NCBI GenBank assembly: GCA_023229575.1
Contig: JALNYZ010000025.1
Span: 1-58,210, forward strand
Length of the DNA stretch: 58,210 nt
Reading direction: 5' to 3'
Source of the DNA: Prolixibacteraceae bacterium
GTDB taxonomy: Bacteria > Bacteroidota > Bacteroidia > Bacteroidales > Prolixibacteraceae
The notes beneath the pieces were generated by a model. That model had not been told where the DNA came from and searched no databases. It worked only from the letters and a program-made list of their open reading frames with translations. Every line of letters begins with the position of its first letter. The stretch's first letter is position 1. The position numbers were made by a program, and so were the translations under genes. Below are positions 27,160 through 35,567 of this stretch, in pieces.

Positions 27160-29046
27160 ATGAAGAAGGTATTTTATTACATAATTTCGATAGTTATGCT
27201 GTTGCTTACTTCAGCAGCATGTACTAATGTACTGGATCAACAGGCAGTTGATTCCTTTAACAATGATGTGGTATTCTCTGATATTAACCTTGTAAAATCC
27301 TACGTGGGATCGTGCTACGTAAGGATGGGCGGACCCTCCTGCGATTTAGGGTTAACGGCAAGGGATCTCCTTGCATCTGCAACTGATCAAACTTTAGCTA
27401 GTTTTCGTACTGGAAGTATGGATCATATGAAAGGGGATTTAAGCCCTGATCAACTTGGTTTCTTTGGTAATAACGCGATGGGTGGATACCTTCGCTGGAA
27501 TAATCTTTACAGTAATATCCAGAATGTAAATACCATTATTGCAAAGGTTGATAATGTACCTGCTGCTACAGCACTGGAAGAAGCTCTTAAAACGCAACTA
27601 AAAGGCGAAGCCTATTTCATAAGGGCTTATGACTATACCACACTTCTAGAATGTTATGGCGGAGTAGTTTTAGTAAACCAACCTTTCCAACTGGGTCAGG
27701 ATTTTCTGACAAATAAAAGGGCCTCAATCGCGGAGACGAAGGATTTTATCCTGGCGGATATTGCCAAGGCAATTTCACTTTTGCCTGCTACCATGGATCA
27801 GGGCCGTGCTACACGTGCAGCAGCAGCTGCCATAAAATCAAGGTTACTCCTTTTTTGTGCTGGCAAATTGACAAATGGAGGATATCAACCTGACAATCCC
27901 CTGGTATCTTTCCCGACAGGCAGCCAGACAGCCCTTCTCCAGGCAGCGAGAGATGCTGCAAAAGAGGTAATGAATGGAACCTATGGAACATATTCACTTG
28001 TAGGGAACACTTCAGATCCTCTCTTACCTCTAACAGAAGCACAGGTTAAGACATATTCGGATAATTACTTTTACATTTTTGATCAGAAAGGGAAATGGAA
28101 CAGCGAAACCATTTGGGGAATTCAGTATGCGCTAACTGGAGGTCCTTATCCTTACTTCGGGTTAAATAGGGCGCTTTCACCAAACGGTTATCACTGTGCT
28201 GGAAATAATCCACCAACAGAACCGGCTGTTCGAAGTTTTGAAATGGCCGATGGCACGCCTTTTGTCTGGGATAAATATAAACCGGGAGATCAGTTCCTTC
28301 GTACTGCCAGTGCGGCACAACTTGCAGACGATCCCCTCAGAAACCCGTACAATGGTCGCGAACCTCGTTTCTATGCAACTATTTTATATAATGGCGCCAA
28401 ATGGCAGCCTCGTGGGAGTGACTTTGCTGATGTGGATCCAATTGGGATTATTCAAACCGCTAACTACTATAATAATGACGGTACTATTCGCGGTTTTGGA
28501 CTTGATACACGACAAACGCTTGTTGAATCGTGGAACGGAACGAAAACAGGTTACTACCTGAAGAAATTTCAGGATCCGGCCACTGTGGGACAATACTTTA
28601 ACAATACAAATACATGGGTCGTATTCCGTTATGCCGAAATATTGATGAACTATGCTGAAGCTTGTATTGAGCTTGGAGGCGCTGACCTGCAGAATGGCCT
28701 TGACGCCCTTAACCTGGTGCGTAACCGCGCCGGCCTTCCCGACCGCGTTACTACCGATCAGGCAACAGCTAGGACATTTCTTCGACATGAAAGGGCAATT
28801 GAATTTTTCGCTGAAGGACACCGCTGGTATGATCTCCGCCGCTGGATGATTTTTGGAAGTGTGGTTGAAAATGTTTATGGGATGAAGATCAAAGAATTCA
28901 CAAATGGAAACATGGAATGGAAGTTGGATGTCACCGACAAAGAAGATATAAGAACCTGGGGGAACGATAAGTTCTATTGGTTACCTTTACCACGAAGTGA
29001 AATAAACAAAGCGCCGCAATTGCAACAAAATCCCGGGTACAATTAA
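27160..29046 (+). CDS. susD: SusD-family glycan-binding lipoprotein
   Basis: 628 residues. A lipoprotein signal ends at LLTSAAC with Cys21 as the lipidated residue. The body has the SusD/RagB plan: an N-terminal helical (TPR-like) part with LKGEAYFIRAYDYTTLLECYGG, and a C-terminal part with RYAEILMNYAEACIELGG, LNLVRNRAGLP and FAEGHRWYDLRRW. It caps SusC and captures the ligand on the cell surface. It lies 30 nt after susC and is followed by a strong hairpin terminator, so susCD is a two-gene unit. Confidence 0.95.
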   Translation: MKKVFYYIISIVMLLLTSAACTNVLDQQAVDSFNNDVVFSDINLVKSYVGSCYVRMGGPSCDLGLTARDLLASATDQTLASFRTGSMDHMKGDLSPDQLGFFGNNAMGGYLRWNNLYSNIQNVNTIIAKVDNVPAATALEEALKTQLKGEAYFIRAYDYTTLLECYGGVVLVNQPFQLGQDFLTNKRASIAETKDFILADIAKAISLLPATMDQGRATRAAAAAIKSRLLLFCAGKLTNGGYQPDNPLVSFPTGSQTALLQAARDAAKEVMNGTYGTYSLVGNTSDPLLPLTEAQVKTYSDNYFYIFDQKGKWNSETIWGIQYALTGGPYPYFGLNRALSPNGYHCAGNNPPTEPAVRSFEMADGTPFVWDKYKPGDQFLRTASAAQLADDPLRNPYNGREPRFYATILYNGAKWQPRGSDFADVDPIGIIQTANYYNNDGTIRGFGLDTRQTLVESWNGTKTGYYLKKFQDPATVGQYFNNTNTWVVFRYAEILMNYAEACIELGGADLQNGLDALNLVRNRAGLPDRVTTDQATARTFLRHERAIEFFAEGHRWYDLRRWMIFGSVVENVYGMKIKEFTNGNMEWKLDVTDKEDIRTWGNDKFYWLPLPRSEINKAPQLQQNPGYN

Positions 29047-29096
29047 ATGATGGAAAAGGAATAATGCAAAATTAGATTCAAAAAATCATTACTATT

Positions 29097-29140
29097 TTCT
29101 ACAATCTCAGCATCTCTTCAGAGAAGCTGAGGTTGTAGAA
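29097..29140 (+). terminator. Intrinsic terminator after susD
   Basis: Stem of 20 positions (TTCTACAATCTCAGC arm against GCTGAGGTTGTAGAA) with one wobble pair and one mismatch, closed by a TTCA loop. Flanking A and T runs make it possibly bidirectional. It begins 51 nt after the susD stop. Confidence 0.75.
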
Positions 29141-29251
29141 AAAATATCCAAAAAAGTATCACAATAAATAGAAATGTATGCTTCCCATTGAAGTTCTTTC
29201 ATATAATTAAGTTTTTAGCGTTGATTATAAAAAAATGCAATTTTCTAAAAT

Positions 29252-29298
29252 TTAAACCGGTTTAGATTTTGAAATTTAAAAAAAAATACATTTATTTG
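29252..29298 (+). promoter_or_regulatory. lacI promoter with TAAACCGGTTTA operator
   Basis: Perfect 12-bp palindrome at 29253-29264, immediately upstream of -33 TTTG (29268-29271), 19-nt spacer and -7 TTTATTTG (29291-29298, one mismatch to TAnnTTTG). Layout and sequence copy the susC promoter, implying autoregulation by the LacI protein encoded next. Confidence 0.7.
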
Positions 29299-29332
29299 TA
29301 TCACTTAAATAACTGAAAGTTGAATCAAACTT

Positions 29333-30337
29333 ATGAGTATAACCATAAAAGATATTGCAAAAGATTTGAAGGTGTCAAAGACTACCGTTTCGTTTGTTTT
29401 GTCTGGAATTGGTTCTTCAAAGGGGATAAGCGCCAGTACGCAAAAAAAAATCCTGGAATACGTCGAAGAGAAAGGATACCAACCTAATTTATTGGCAAAA
29501 AGCTTGTATACCGGAATAAGTAACACAATAGGTGTGATTGTTCCTTCTATTGGTGATATATTTTATGCAGAATTAGTCAAGGAGTTTGAAGTTGAAGCAA
29601 AAAAAAGTGGTTATATATTGACCATATGCAGTTCCGAAAGAGATGTTTTGCAGGAGGTGAAAATGATTCGTATGTTAAGAACAAAACAGGTTGATGGCCT
29701 GATTATAGCGCCTACTGAATATTGCGGACAAGAGTTGAAATCCCTGTTGAAGGAGAATTTCCCTTTCGTATTGGTAGACCGTTATTATCCAGACCTAAAG
29801 ACCAACTATGTTGTGGTTGATGATGTAGAAACGAGCTTTGTTTTGGTGAATAAATTGATAGCCCAGGGGAAGAAAAAGATCGCTTTAATTACTACCGATA
29901 CACGTATTACTACAATATCTTTAAGAAATAAAGGATACAAAGATGCGTTAAATGAAGCAAAAATACCCTTTGATGAAAATTTGTTTTGCGAAGTTAAGAG
30001 GAACAATTATGCACACAACCTTATAGAAGTATTGGACAATCTCTTGGGAAAAGTTCCGGATATAGACGGATTTTATTTTACAACCCACTATTTGGCCCTC
30101 GAAACAATATTGTATTTTATAAAGAAAAATATAAATATTAGTCAATATGGACTTGCCTGTATCCACCGAAATCCAATATTTGAGACATTGGCGCCCTCTA
30201 TGTATGTTGCCAGAATACCTCTCGACGAGATGGGTCGTGAAGCTGTGAATATTTTGCTAAATGAGATGAATAATAAAACGGGAACTGGAGATAAGATCGG
30301 ATATGAGATATCATTGTCAAATTCTATTAGTAACTAA
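29333..30337 (+). CDS. LacI-family transcriptional regulator of susCD and the sulfo-TK operon
   Basis: 334 residues. The N-terminal HTH reads ITIKDIAKDLKVSKTTVSFVL, followed by the hinge (YQPNLLAKSLYTG) and a periplasmic-binding-protein-like effector domain (IGVIVPSIGDIFYAELVKEF, DGLIIAPTEY, VLVDRYYPDL). The length is typical. Copies of a CTAAACCGGTTTAG-type palindrome stand before susC (two), before this gene and before the operon at 30532, which makes those its probable targets. The effector is unknown; sulfoquinovose or a pathway intermediate is the natural guess from the genes it seems to control. Confidence 0.9.
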   Translation: MSITIKDIAKDLKVSKTTVSFVLSGIGSSKGISASTQKKILEYVEEKGYQPNLLAKSLYTGISNTIGVIVPSIGDIFYAELVKEFEVEAKKSGYILTICSSERDVLQEVKMIRMLRTKQVDGLIIAPTEYCGQELKSLLKENFPFVLVDRYYPDLKTNYVVVDDVETSFVLVNKLIAQGKKKIALITTDTRITTISLRNKGYKDALNEAKIPFDENLFCEVKRNNYAHNLIEVLDNLLGKVPDIDGFYFTTHYLALETILYFIKKNINISQYGLACIHRNPIFETLAPSMYVARIPLDEMGREAVNILLNEMNNKTGTGDKIGYEISLSNSISN

Positions 30338-30345
30338 AAAATTTC

Positions 30346-30375
30346 ATCTTAAACTAAACCGGTTTAGTTTAAGAT
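30346..30375 (+). promoter_or_regulatory. 30-bp perfect palindrome, operator of the sulfo-TK operon
   Basis: The arms are ATCTTAAACTAAACC and its exact reverse complement, with the CTAAACCGGTTTAG core at the centre. It begins 8 nt after the lacI stop and lies 156 nt before the first operon gene. No T-run follows it, so an operator is preferred over a terminator. A clear TTTG/TAnnTTTG promoter was not found downstream. Confidence 0.75.
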
Positions 30376-30518
30376 TGACATATTAATTATATAAATAAAA
30401 GGACTTGGTGCCTGTTGCCAATAAAGAGCTGCAATATTATTTGATTATCAATGAGTTATGCATATAGGTCGCAGAAATATTTTACGTTACCAAACAAATT
30501 TTAATAACTTAATAAATT

Positions 30519-30524
30519 AGGAGG
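30519..30524 (+). promoter_or_regulatory. Strong Shine-Dalgarno AGGAGG
   Basis: AGGAGG with a 7-nt spacer to ATG 30532. Such strong sites are uncommon in Bacteroidota and support this start. Confidence 0.6.
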
Positions 30525-30531
30525 CAATTTT

Positions 30532-31731
30532 ATGAATGACAAAAGAAATTTTTCGAGACGAAATTTTATTGGTATGAGTGGCGTTGCAAGTGCAGGCCTT
30601 GCCTTTTCCAGCAGTCCGCTTATCGCACAATCTGTTGTCAATGGAGATTCGAATTCCGGCAAAAAGTATAAAATAGGAATTGTAGGATGCGGCAACAGGA
30701 GTAAAAACATCATCGGTGCATTAAACAGTGTTCCTGAGATTGAAATCACCGCCCTCTGCGATATCGTGGAGCACAAAATGGGACAACGTGCGGCACTGAT
30801 CAAAAACGGCCCCAAACCGCGCTTTTACACCGATATGCACCAGATGTTCAAACAGGATGATCTCGATGCGATAGCGGTCATCACCCCTAACTATACACAT
30901 AAAGAGTATGTCATTGCGGCCCTGGAAGCAGGTAAGCATGTATTTTGTGAGAAGCCTATGGCCCTAACTGTAGCAGATTGTAATTTGATGATTGATGCGG
31001 TCAAACGAACCCATAAGTCCCTTCAGATCGGTACTCAACGTCGGCATTCCTCAGATTACAAGATGTTGGTTGAGAATATCCGGACTAAAATTAACGGGAA
31101 AATATTGTATTCTGACCTATTCGATTACAGGGGCGACTGGCGTGCGCCTGAAGCTGATGAATATCCAGCAGGAGTAGGTTACTGGCGGTTGGACCAAAGT
31201 AAAAGCGGTGGAGTGGTTTATGAAATGGGGGCCCACATTATTGACGTTAATAACTGGATATTTGATAGCGAACCCATATCTGTTTCCAGCATCCAGGGGA
31301 TAAATAATCTTTCACTTCGTAAAAGAAATTCGATGGACCATGCCGGGGTACTCGTGAGATATGCCAATGATGCACTGATGAACTATGGTAGCAATGTTTA
31401 TAACTATGGTGCCGCCGCAGCTGATACCTTCTTTGGGGTAAATGGTTCTGTACAAATGGGTAGTGGACAGATTTCCATTAAGTATGGTAATCCGAAAGGA
31501 GTTGCCCAACAGGGGCTGGTGATCCCGAAACCTGAGTTGATATCACTTCCCGGAGGAAACCCTGAAGGAGAAGGCGTTATTCAGGAATTAAAACATTTCG
31601 CCCTGGTGCTTGCAGGTAAAGAGAAAGCTTATCCTGATGGATACATAGCCCGCCAAACGGTTCAAATATGTGAGGCTTCCGTACGTTCAGCAAAAGAGAG
31701 AAGGGAAATTGATGTTAAGGAATTGGGATAG
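30532..31731 (+). CDS. Gfo/Idh/MocA-family oxidoreductase with Tat signal (candidate sulfoquinovoside-cleaving enzyme)
   Basis: 399 residues. The N-terminus has a twin-arginine motif (FSRRNFIGMSG), so the protein is probably exported folded with its NAD(P) cofactor. The Rossmann motif is GIVGCGNRSKN (about 46-56); the conserved CEKPM and a C-terminal substrate domain with GGVVYEMGAHIIDVNNW follow. Relatives either oxidise a sugar C3 hydroxyl or, in GH109 and GH188, cleave glycosides by an NAD+-dependent redox mechanism. GH188 members are sulfoquinovosidases. As first gene of a sulfoquinovose operon that lacks GH31, this is the best candidate for releasing sulfoquinovose, but the specificity is inference. 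Confidence 0.75.
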   Translation: MNDKRNFSRRNFIGMSGVASAGLAFSSSPLIAQSVVNGDSNSGKKYKIGIVGCGNRSKNIIGALNSVPEIEITALCDIVEHKMGQRAALIKNGPKPRFYTDMHQMFKQDDLDAIAVITPNYTHKEYVIAALEAGKHVFCEKPMALTVADCNLMIDAVKRTHKSLQIGTQRRHSSDYKMLVENIRTKINGKILYSDLFDYRGDWRAPEADEYPAGVGYWRLDQSKSGGVVYEMGAHIIDVNNWIFDSEPISVSSIQGINNLSLRKRNSMDHAGVLVRYANDALMNYGSNVYNYGAAAADTFFGVNGSVQMGSGQISIKYGNPKGVAQQGLVIPKPELISLPGGNPEGEGVIQELKHFALVLAGKEKAYPDGYIARQTVQICEASVRSAKERREIDVKELG

Positions 31732-31800
31732 GACTATGTCATAAGTATATATTTCCAAGCAGTTATTAACATTTTAGACGAAGTTTTGACAGAAAAAATA

Positions 31801-31808
31801 AAGGAGGT
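31801..31808 (+). promoter_or_regulatory. Full anti-SD match AAGGAGGT
   Basis: Eight-base complement of the 16S 3' end, 3 nt before ATG 31812. The spacing is short, and so strong a site is unusual for this phylum. Confidence 0.55.
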
Positions 31809-31811
31809 ATT

Positions 31812-32759
31812 ATGAGTTCATATAAAAATTATTCTCGTCGGAGTTTCTTCAAGACTGGTATGTTGGGCACAGCCAGTCTTGGATTATTGGGAATTGCTAA
31901 CGGGAGAGAAATTGCAACCGGAAATTTGCCCGTAGAAAATGGGTTAAAACGTTTACCCTATAAAATAGGTATTCGCCAGGCAAGCTTACGAAATCCTATT
32001 GATCCGAAGAAAAACATGGTTGCAAATTTTGACGCATTGAAAATCGCCCGCGATATTCCTGGAATTATTGGCCTTGAATTACAGGTTGCCACCGGAAATC
32101 CAAACCTGTATAACCTTGATGTTGCGCGTAGGTATAAAGCCGAGTCAAATAAGTGGGGAATGGAAATCCCAAGTACTGCGGGAATATGGAGTAGTAAGGG
32201 AGCATGGAACCCTGATGCGGCAGAAGAGATCATACGCTCTATTAGGGCTACCGAGTTAGTGGGAGCTAGTGTAATGTTGATCGCTTTTTTTGGAGGAAGT
32301 GCCCCTGAATTGTCAGATGTAAGTTTTTATGATCGTATTGTAAAAATATTAAAAGAAGTTGCCCCACGAGCTAAAGACGCAGGCGTTATATTGGGTTTGG
32401 AAAATTCTCTCAGCCCGGCAGACAACAAAAAGCTGCTGGATATTATTGATGACCCGAACGTACAGATATATTATGACCTTGAAAATATGTACAATTATGG
32501 TCACGGACAGGAGGCCGTGCCAGGCATCAAACTTCTGGGAAAAGAACGGATCGCTGCAGTGCATGTGAAAAATAATGGACGACCGATATCCAGTAATTGG
32601 CGGATTGACTGGGCCCATGCATTTCAGGAACTAACCGATTTACAGTATGAAGGATGGTTGACTTTTGAATCTGACCATACAAGCCACATCCAGTGCATCA
32701 AGGAGACGGAGGAGAATATCGACTATATAAAAAACCATTTTCAACCTCCTGTCTGTTAA
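31812..32759 (+). CDS. Sugar phosphate isomerase/epimerase-fold protein with Tat signal
   Basis: 315 residues. YSRRSFFKTGM is a twin-arginine signal. The rest is a TIM barrel of the AP-endonuclease-2 (xylose-isomerase-like) superfamily: GLELQVATG, LGLENSL, QIYYDLENMYNYGHG, AAVHVKNNG, GWLTFESD, with acidic/His metal ligands in these segments. Members near Gfo/Idh/MocA enzymes can act as 3-keto-sugar epimerases or hydratases. Being exported together with the preceding enzyme, it may process a 3-keto intermediate in the periplasm. That role is inferred from context. Confidence 0.7.
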   Translation: MSSYKNYSRRSFFKTGMLGTASLGLLGIANGREIATGNLPVENGLKRLPYKIGIRQASLRNPIDPKKNMVANFDALKIARDIPGIIGLELQVATGNPNLYNLDVARRYKAESNKWGMEIPSTAGIWSSKGAWNPDAAEEIIRSIRATELVGASVMLIAFFGGSAPELSDVSFYDRIVKILKEVAPRAKDAGVILGLENSLSPADNKKLLDIIDDPNVQIYYDLENMYNYGHGQEAVPGIKLLGKERIAAVHVKNNGRPISSNWRIDWAHAFQELTDLQYEGWLTFESDHTSHIQCIKETEENIDYIKNHFQPPVC

Positions 32760-32796
32760 AGAGTGAGGTTATCTATACGAAGACTTTAATAATCAA

Positions 32797-34185
32797 ATGC
32801 AAGAAGAAACAACATTGAAAAAGGTAGTAAACGCATTCCAAATACCTTTTAAAGAAAAAATGGCCTATGGCCTGGGTGATGTAGGGAATAATTTACTGTT
32901 TGACATGGGGCAGATCTACCTGTTAAAGTTTTATACCGACACCCTGGGTCTACCGGCAGCAGTAGCAGGCCTGGTCTTTTTGATAACTAAAATCTGGGAT
33001 GGCTTGGCGGATATCACAGTTGGTACTTGGATAGACAACAGGAGAAACATAGGCGCTAGGGGTAAATTCAGGCCATTTATGCTCTATGGAGCTTTGCCAC
33101 TTGCCCTGATAACTATAGTCAGTTTCACAACTCCTGATTTTAGTCTTACTGGCAGAACAATTTGGGCTTATTTAACTTACATGGCCTTTGGGACAATTTA
33201 CAGCATTTTCAATATTCCCTACGGGTCGATGATCCCTGCCATGACACAGAATTCTGTTGAACGATCTGAGCTTGCTTCTTTCAGGTGGGCTGGTGCCAAT
33301 ACCGGGTTACTTATTACCACAGTAGCGTTTATGCCAATTGTTACTGCATTTGACAGTATGAAAACCGGATACATTGTTGCCGCATCGGTGTTCGCCTTTT
33401 TAGGCCTTTTATTGCAATTGACCTGCTATGCAAACATTAAGGAGAGGTATGTTATTAAAGAACCTGTAAAAGTCAAAGGGTCTATTATTTCCAATTATAA
33501 ATCATTGTTCAGGAATGCCCCATTGTTGGTTTTAAGTCTGGTGAATCTTTTAACCTTCTCTGCTTTTAACGTAAAACTTGCTGTCCAGGTTTATTATTGT
33601 CAATATACGTTACATGATATTTCTATTGTCCCGTACCTGGGGTTTTTCAGTATTGGGTGTGTGTTTATCGGGATTGCAATGGTCCCGTATTTTGTTAAGC
33701 GGATTGGTAAAAAATCAACTTATATTTTAGGCAGCGCAATCTGGGCAATAGCCGATATTATGGCTTATGTTTTCGCCAACAATTCTATCTCCTTTATCGC
33801 ATTTGCTTGCCTTGCTTTTTTCGGGACTGCCTTTATCAATACCTTAAACTGGGCGCTTGTTTCCGATGCTGTTGAATATGGGGAATGGAAAACCGGCAAC
33901 AGGGGAGAAGGCCTTGTCTATTCATTTTTCACCTTTTCCCGGAAACTTTCTCAAGCTCTTGCCGGGTTTGTTCCAGGCCTTGTTTTAGCTGTTGTTGGAT
34001 ACGTACCCAATGCTGTACAGAGTGTAACTGCGTTAAAAGGGATTAAAGGGCTGATGTTTATTTATCCTGGTATTATGGCTGTTGCTACCATTGTAGTTAT
34101 GAGCGTTTTCTATAAACTTTCCGACACCAGGTACAATGAGATTGTTGGGGAACTTAATGAACGTAAAAGAATAAAATCTATATAG
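32797..34185 (+). CDS. GPH-family MFS transporter, probable sulfoquinovose importer
   Basis: 462 residues, 12 membrane segments. KMAYGLGDVGNNLLFDM, KIWDGLADITVGTWIDN and RGKFRPFMLYGALPLA are hallmarks of the glycoside-pentoside-hexuronide:cation symporters. YihO and YihP, the E. coli sulfoquinovose-locus carriers, belong to this family. Its place directly before an SqvD-like isomerase supports import of sulfoquinovose or its glycoside across the inner membrane. The exact substrate is not provable by motifs. Confidence 0.85.
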   Translation: MQEETTLKKVVNAFQIPFKEKMAYGLGDVGNNLLFDMGQIYLLKFYTDTLGLPAAVAGLVFLITKIWDGLADITVGTWIDNRRNIGARGKFRPFMLYGALPLALITIVSFTTPDFSLTGRTIWAYLTYMAFGTIYSIFNIPYGSMIPAMTQNSVERSELASFRWAGANTGLLITTVAFMPIVTAFDSMKTGYIVAASVFAFLGLLLQLTCYANIKERYVIKEPVKVKGSIISNYKSLFRNAPLLVLSLVNLLTFSAFNVKLAVQVYYCQYTLHDISIVPYLGFFSIGCVFIGIAMVPYFVKRIGKKSTYILGSAIWAIADIMAYVFANNSISFIAFACLAFFGTAFINTLNWALVSDAVEYGEWKTGNRGEGLVYSFFTFSRKLSQALAGFVPGLVLAVVGYVPNAVQSVTALKGIKGLMFIYPGIMAVATIVVMSVFYKLSDTRYNEIVGELNERKRIKSI

Positions 34186-34208
34186 ATTGAATGACTAATA
34201 TAAAATTC

Positions 34209-35543
34209 ATGAAACTAAACATAGTATTCTTTCCATTGGCACGAGTGACTTTTTCAATGCCGGATGCCGAAGATAACTTCAATAAATCCTGTGCTTTACT
34301 TGAGGGACTCTTTGGGGCCATCAACAGGCCTGAAGGATTGATAACCTCTCCCATGATGTTATCCAATTTTGCGGATACAATTGTTCAACCTGATCTGATA
34401 ATTTATCAATGTACCACCTTCATCGGTGGAGATTTTGTCACAGAGCTGACCCGGCGCTTTAATTGCCCGGTCATCATCTGGGCATTAAGGGAACCCTCCA
34501 TCGATGGGGGGCGTCTGAAACTGAACTCCCTGACGGGAGCATTCTCTGCTGGGAACAGCCTTTATATGCAGGGCCATGATTTCCAGTTCGTATTAGGCAG
34601 CCCGGATGAACCGGAAGTAAGTAAGAAAATCCATCAAACATTCAGGGCGCTCGAGATGGTAAAAAAACTGAAAAACCTGGTTATTGGGGTGATCGGTTCT
34701 CAACCGGCCGGGTTCGGATTTGGTGCGGTGGATGAAGCTCAACTGGCAGGGAAACTGGGAACGCGAATAATACAAACAGAGGCTTCCGGAATCATGAAAA
34801 AGGCAGCATCCTATACACCGGATGAATTCTCAGCTTCGCTTGCCGAACTCAAAAGCCATTCCAGTGGATGGGAAAAGCTACCAGAAGAAAGCCTTCAAAA
34901 ACATAGTCGTTTACGCAAAGCTTACCAGGATTTTATAGACGAAAACAAAGTCGGGGTCATTGCCTCCCGTTGCTGGCCGGATTTCTTTACCGATTTTGGC
35001 GCCCCAGTCTGTTCGGTATTGTCCCTGCTAAATGACAGTGGGGTTGCAGCTTCCTGTGAAACCGATATTGGTGGGGTCATCACCATGTTCATCGGCTCTG
35101 ATCTAGCCGGTGGCCCAACTTATTTAGGTGACCCTGTTGCGATTGACGAAAGCTGTGACGCCATTGTTTTCTGGCATTGCGGGGCCGGAGCCACTTCCTT
35201 GTCCAGAAAAAAAGAAGGTCCTCAACTGGGAGTGCACCCCAACCGTAAAATTGGACCGACCATGGAATTTGGATTAAAAGCAGGGGAAGTCACCATCCTT
35301 CGCTTGGGAAAAGATCAACACGGATTCCGCCTGTTTGTCATGAAAGCGGAGGCCTTGGATGAGCCCCGGAAATTCCTTGGCACCTCTGTAACTGTCCGTC
35401 CAGAAGGTGGCAAATCTTTAGAAAAGGTGGGCCAGTTTATTAAGGACGGTTGGGAACCGCACTTTGTTGTGGCCTACGGGGACATCGTGCAAGAATTGCG
35501 GTTGCTCGGCGGCTTCTTAAATATACCCGTATGGGAATATTAA
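34209..35543 (+). CDS. sqvD: L-fucose/arabinose-isomerase-fold ketol isomerase, candidate sulfoquinovose isomerase
   Basis: 444 residues from ATG 34209; an in-frame ATG at 34191 adds six residues. The N-terminal Rossmann-like half (DLIIYQCTTFIGGDFV) and the C-terminal half (AASCETDIGGVITMFIGSDLAGG, then FWHCGAGATSL) fit the FucI/AraA superfamily, with Glu/Asp/His in the positions expected for the metal site. In sulfoglycolysis this fold isomerises sulfoquinovose to sulfofructose (SqvD, from memory of the sulfo-TAL and sulfo-TK literature). With transketolase subunits and an RpiB-like protein downstream and a GPH carrier upstream, that assignment is the most economical. A true fucose or arabinose isomerase is the alternative, but no fuculokinase, ribulokinase or aldolase is near. 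Confidence 0.7.
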   Translation: MKLNIVFFPLARVTFSMPDAEDNFNKSCALLEGLFGAINRPEGLITSPMMLSNFADTIVQPDLIIYQCTTFIGGDFVTELTRRFNCPVIIWALREPSIDGGRLKLNSLTGAFSAGNSLYMQGHDFQFVLGSPDEPEVSKKIHQTFRALEMVKKLKNLVIGVIGSQPAGFGFGAVDEAQLAGKLGTRIIQTEASGIMKKAASYTPDEFSASLAELKSHSSGWEKLPEESLQKHSRLRKAYQDFIDENKVGVIASRCWPDFFTDFGAPVCSVLSLLNDSGVAASCETDIGGVITMFIGSDLAGGPTYLGDPVAIDESCDAIVFWHCGAGATSLSRKKEGPQLGVHPNRKIGPTMEFGLKAGEVTILRLGKDQHGFRLFVMKAEALDEPRKFLGTSVTVRPEGGKSLEKVGQFIKDGWEPHFVVAYGDIVQELRLLGGFLNIPVWEY

Positions 35544-35567
35544 TTCAGAACATAAAAATAGGGTTTC

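Noticed and set aside
30346..30375. The 30-bp palindrome as a transcription terminator of lacI
   Set aside because: No T-run follows and the core equals the operator at three other sites; a secondary role as hairpin cannot be excluded.
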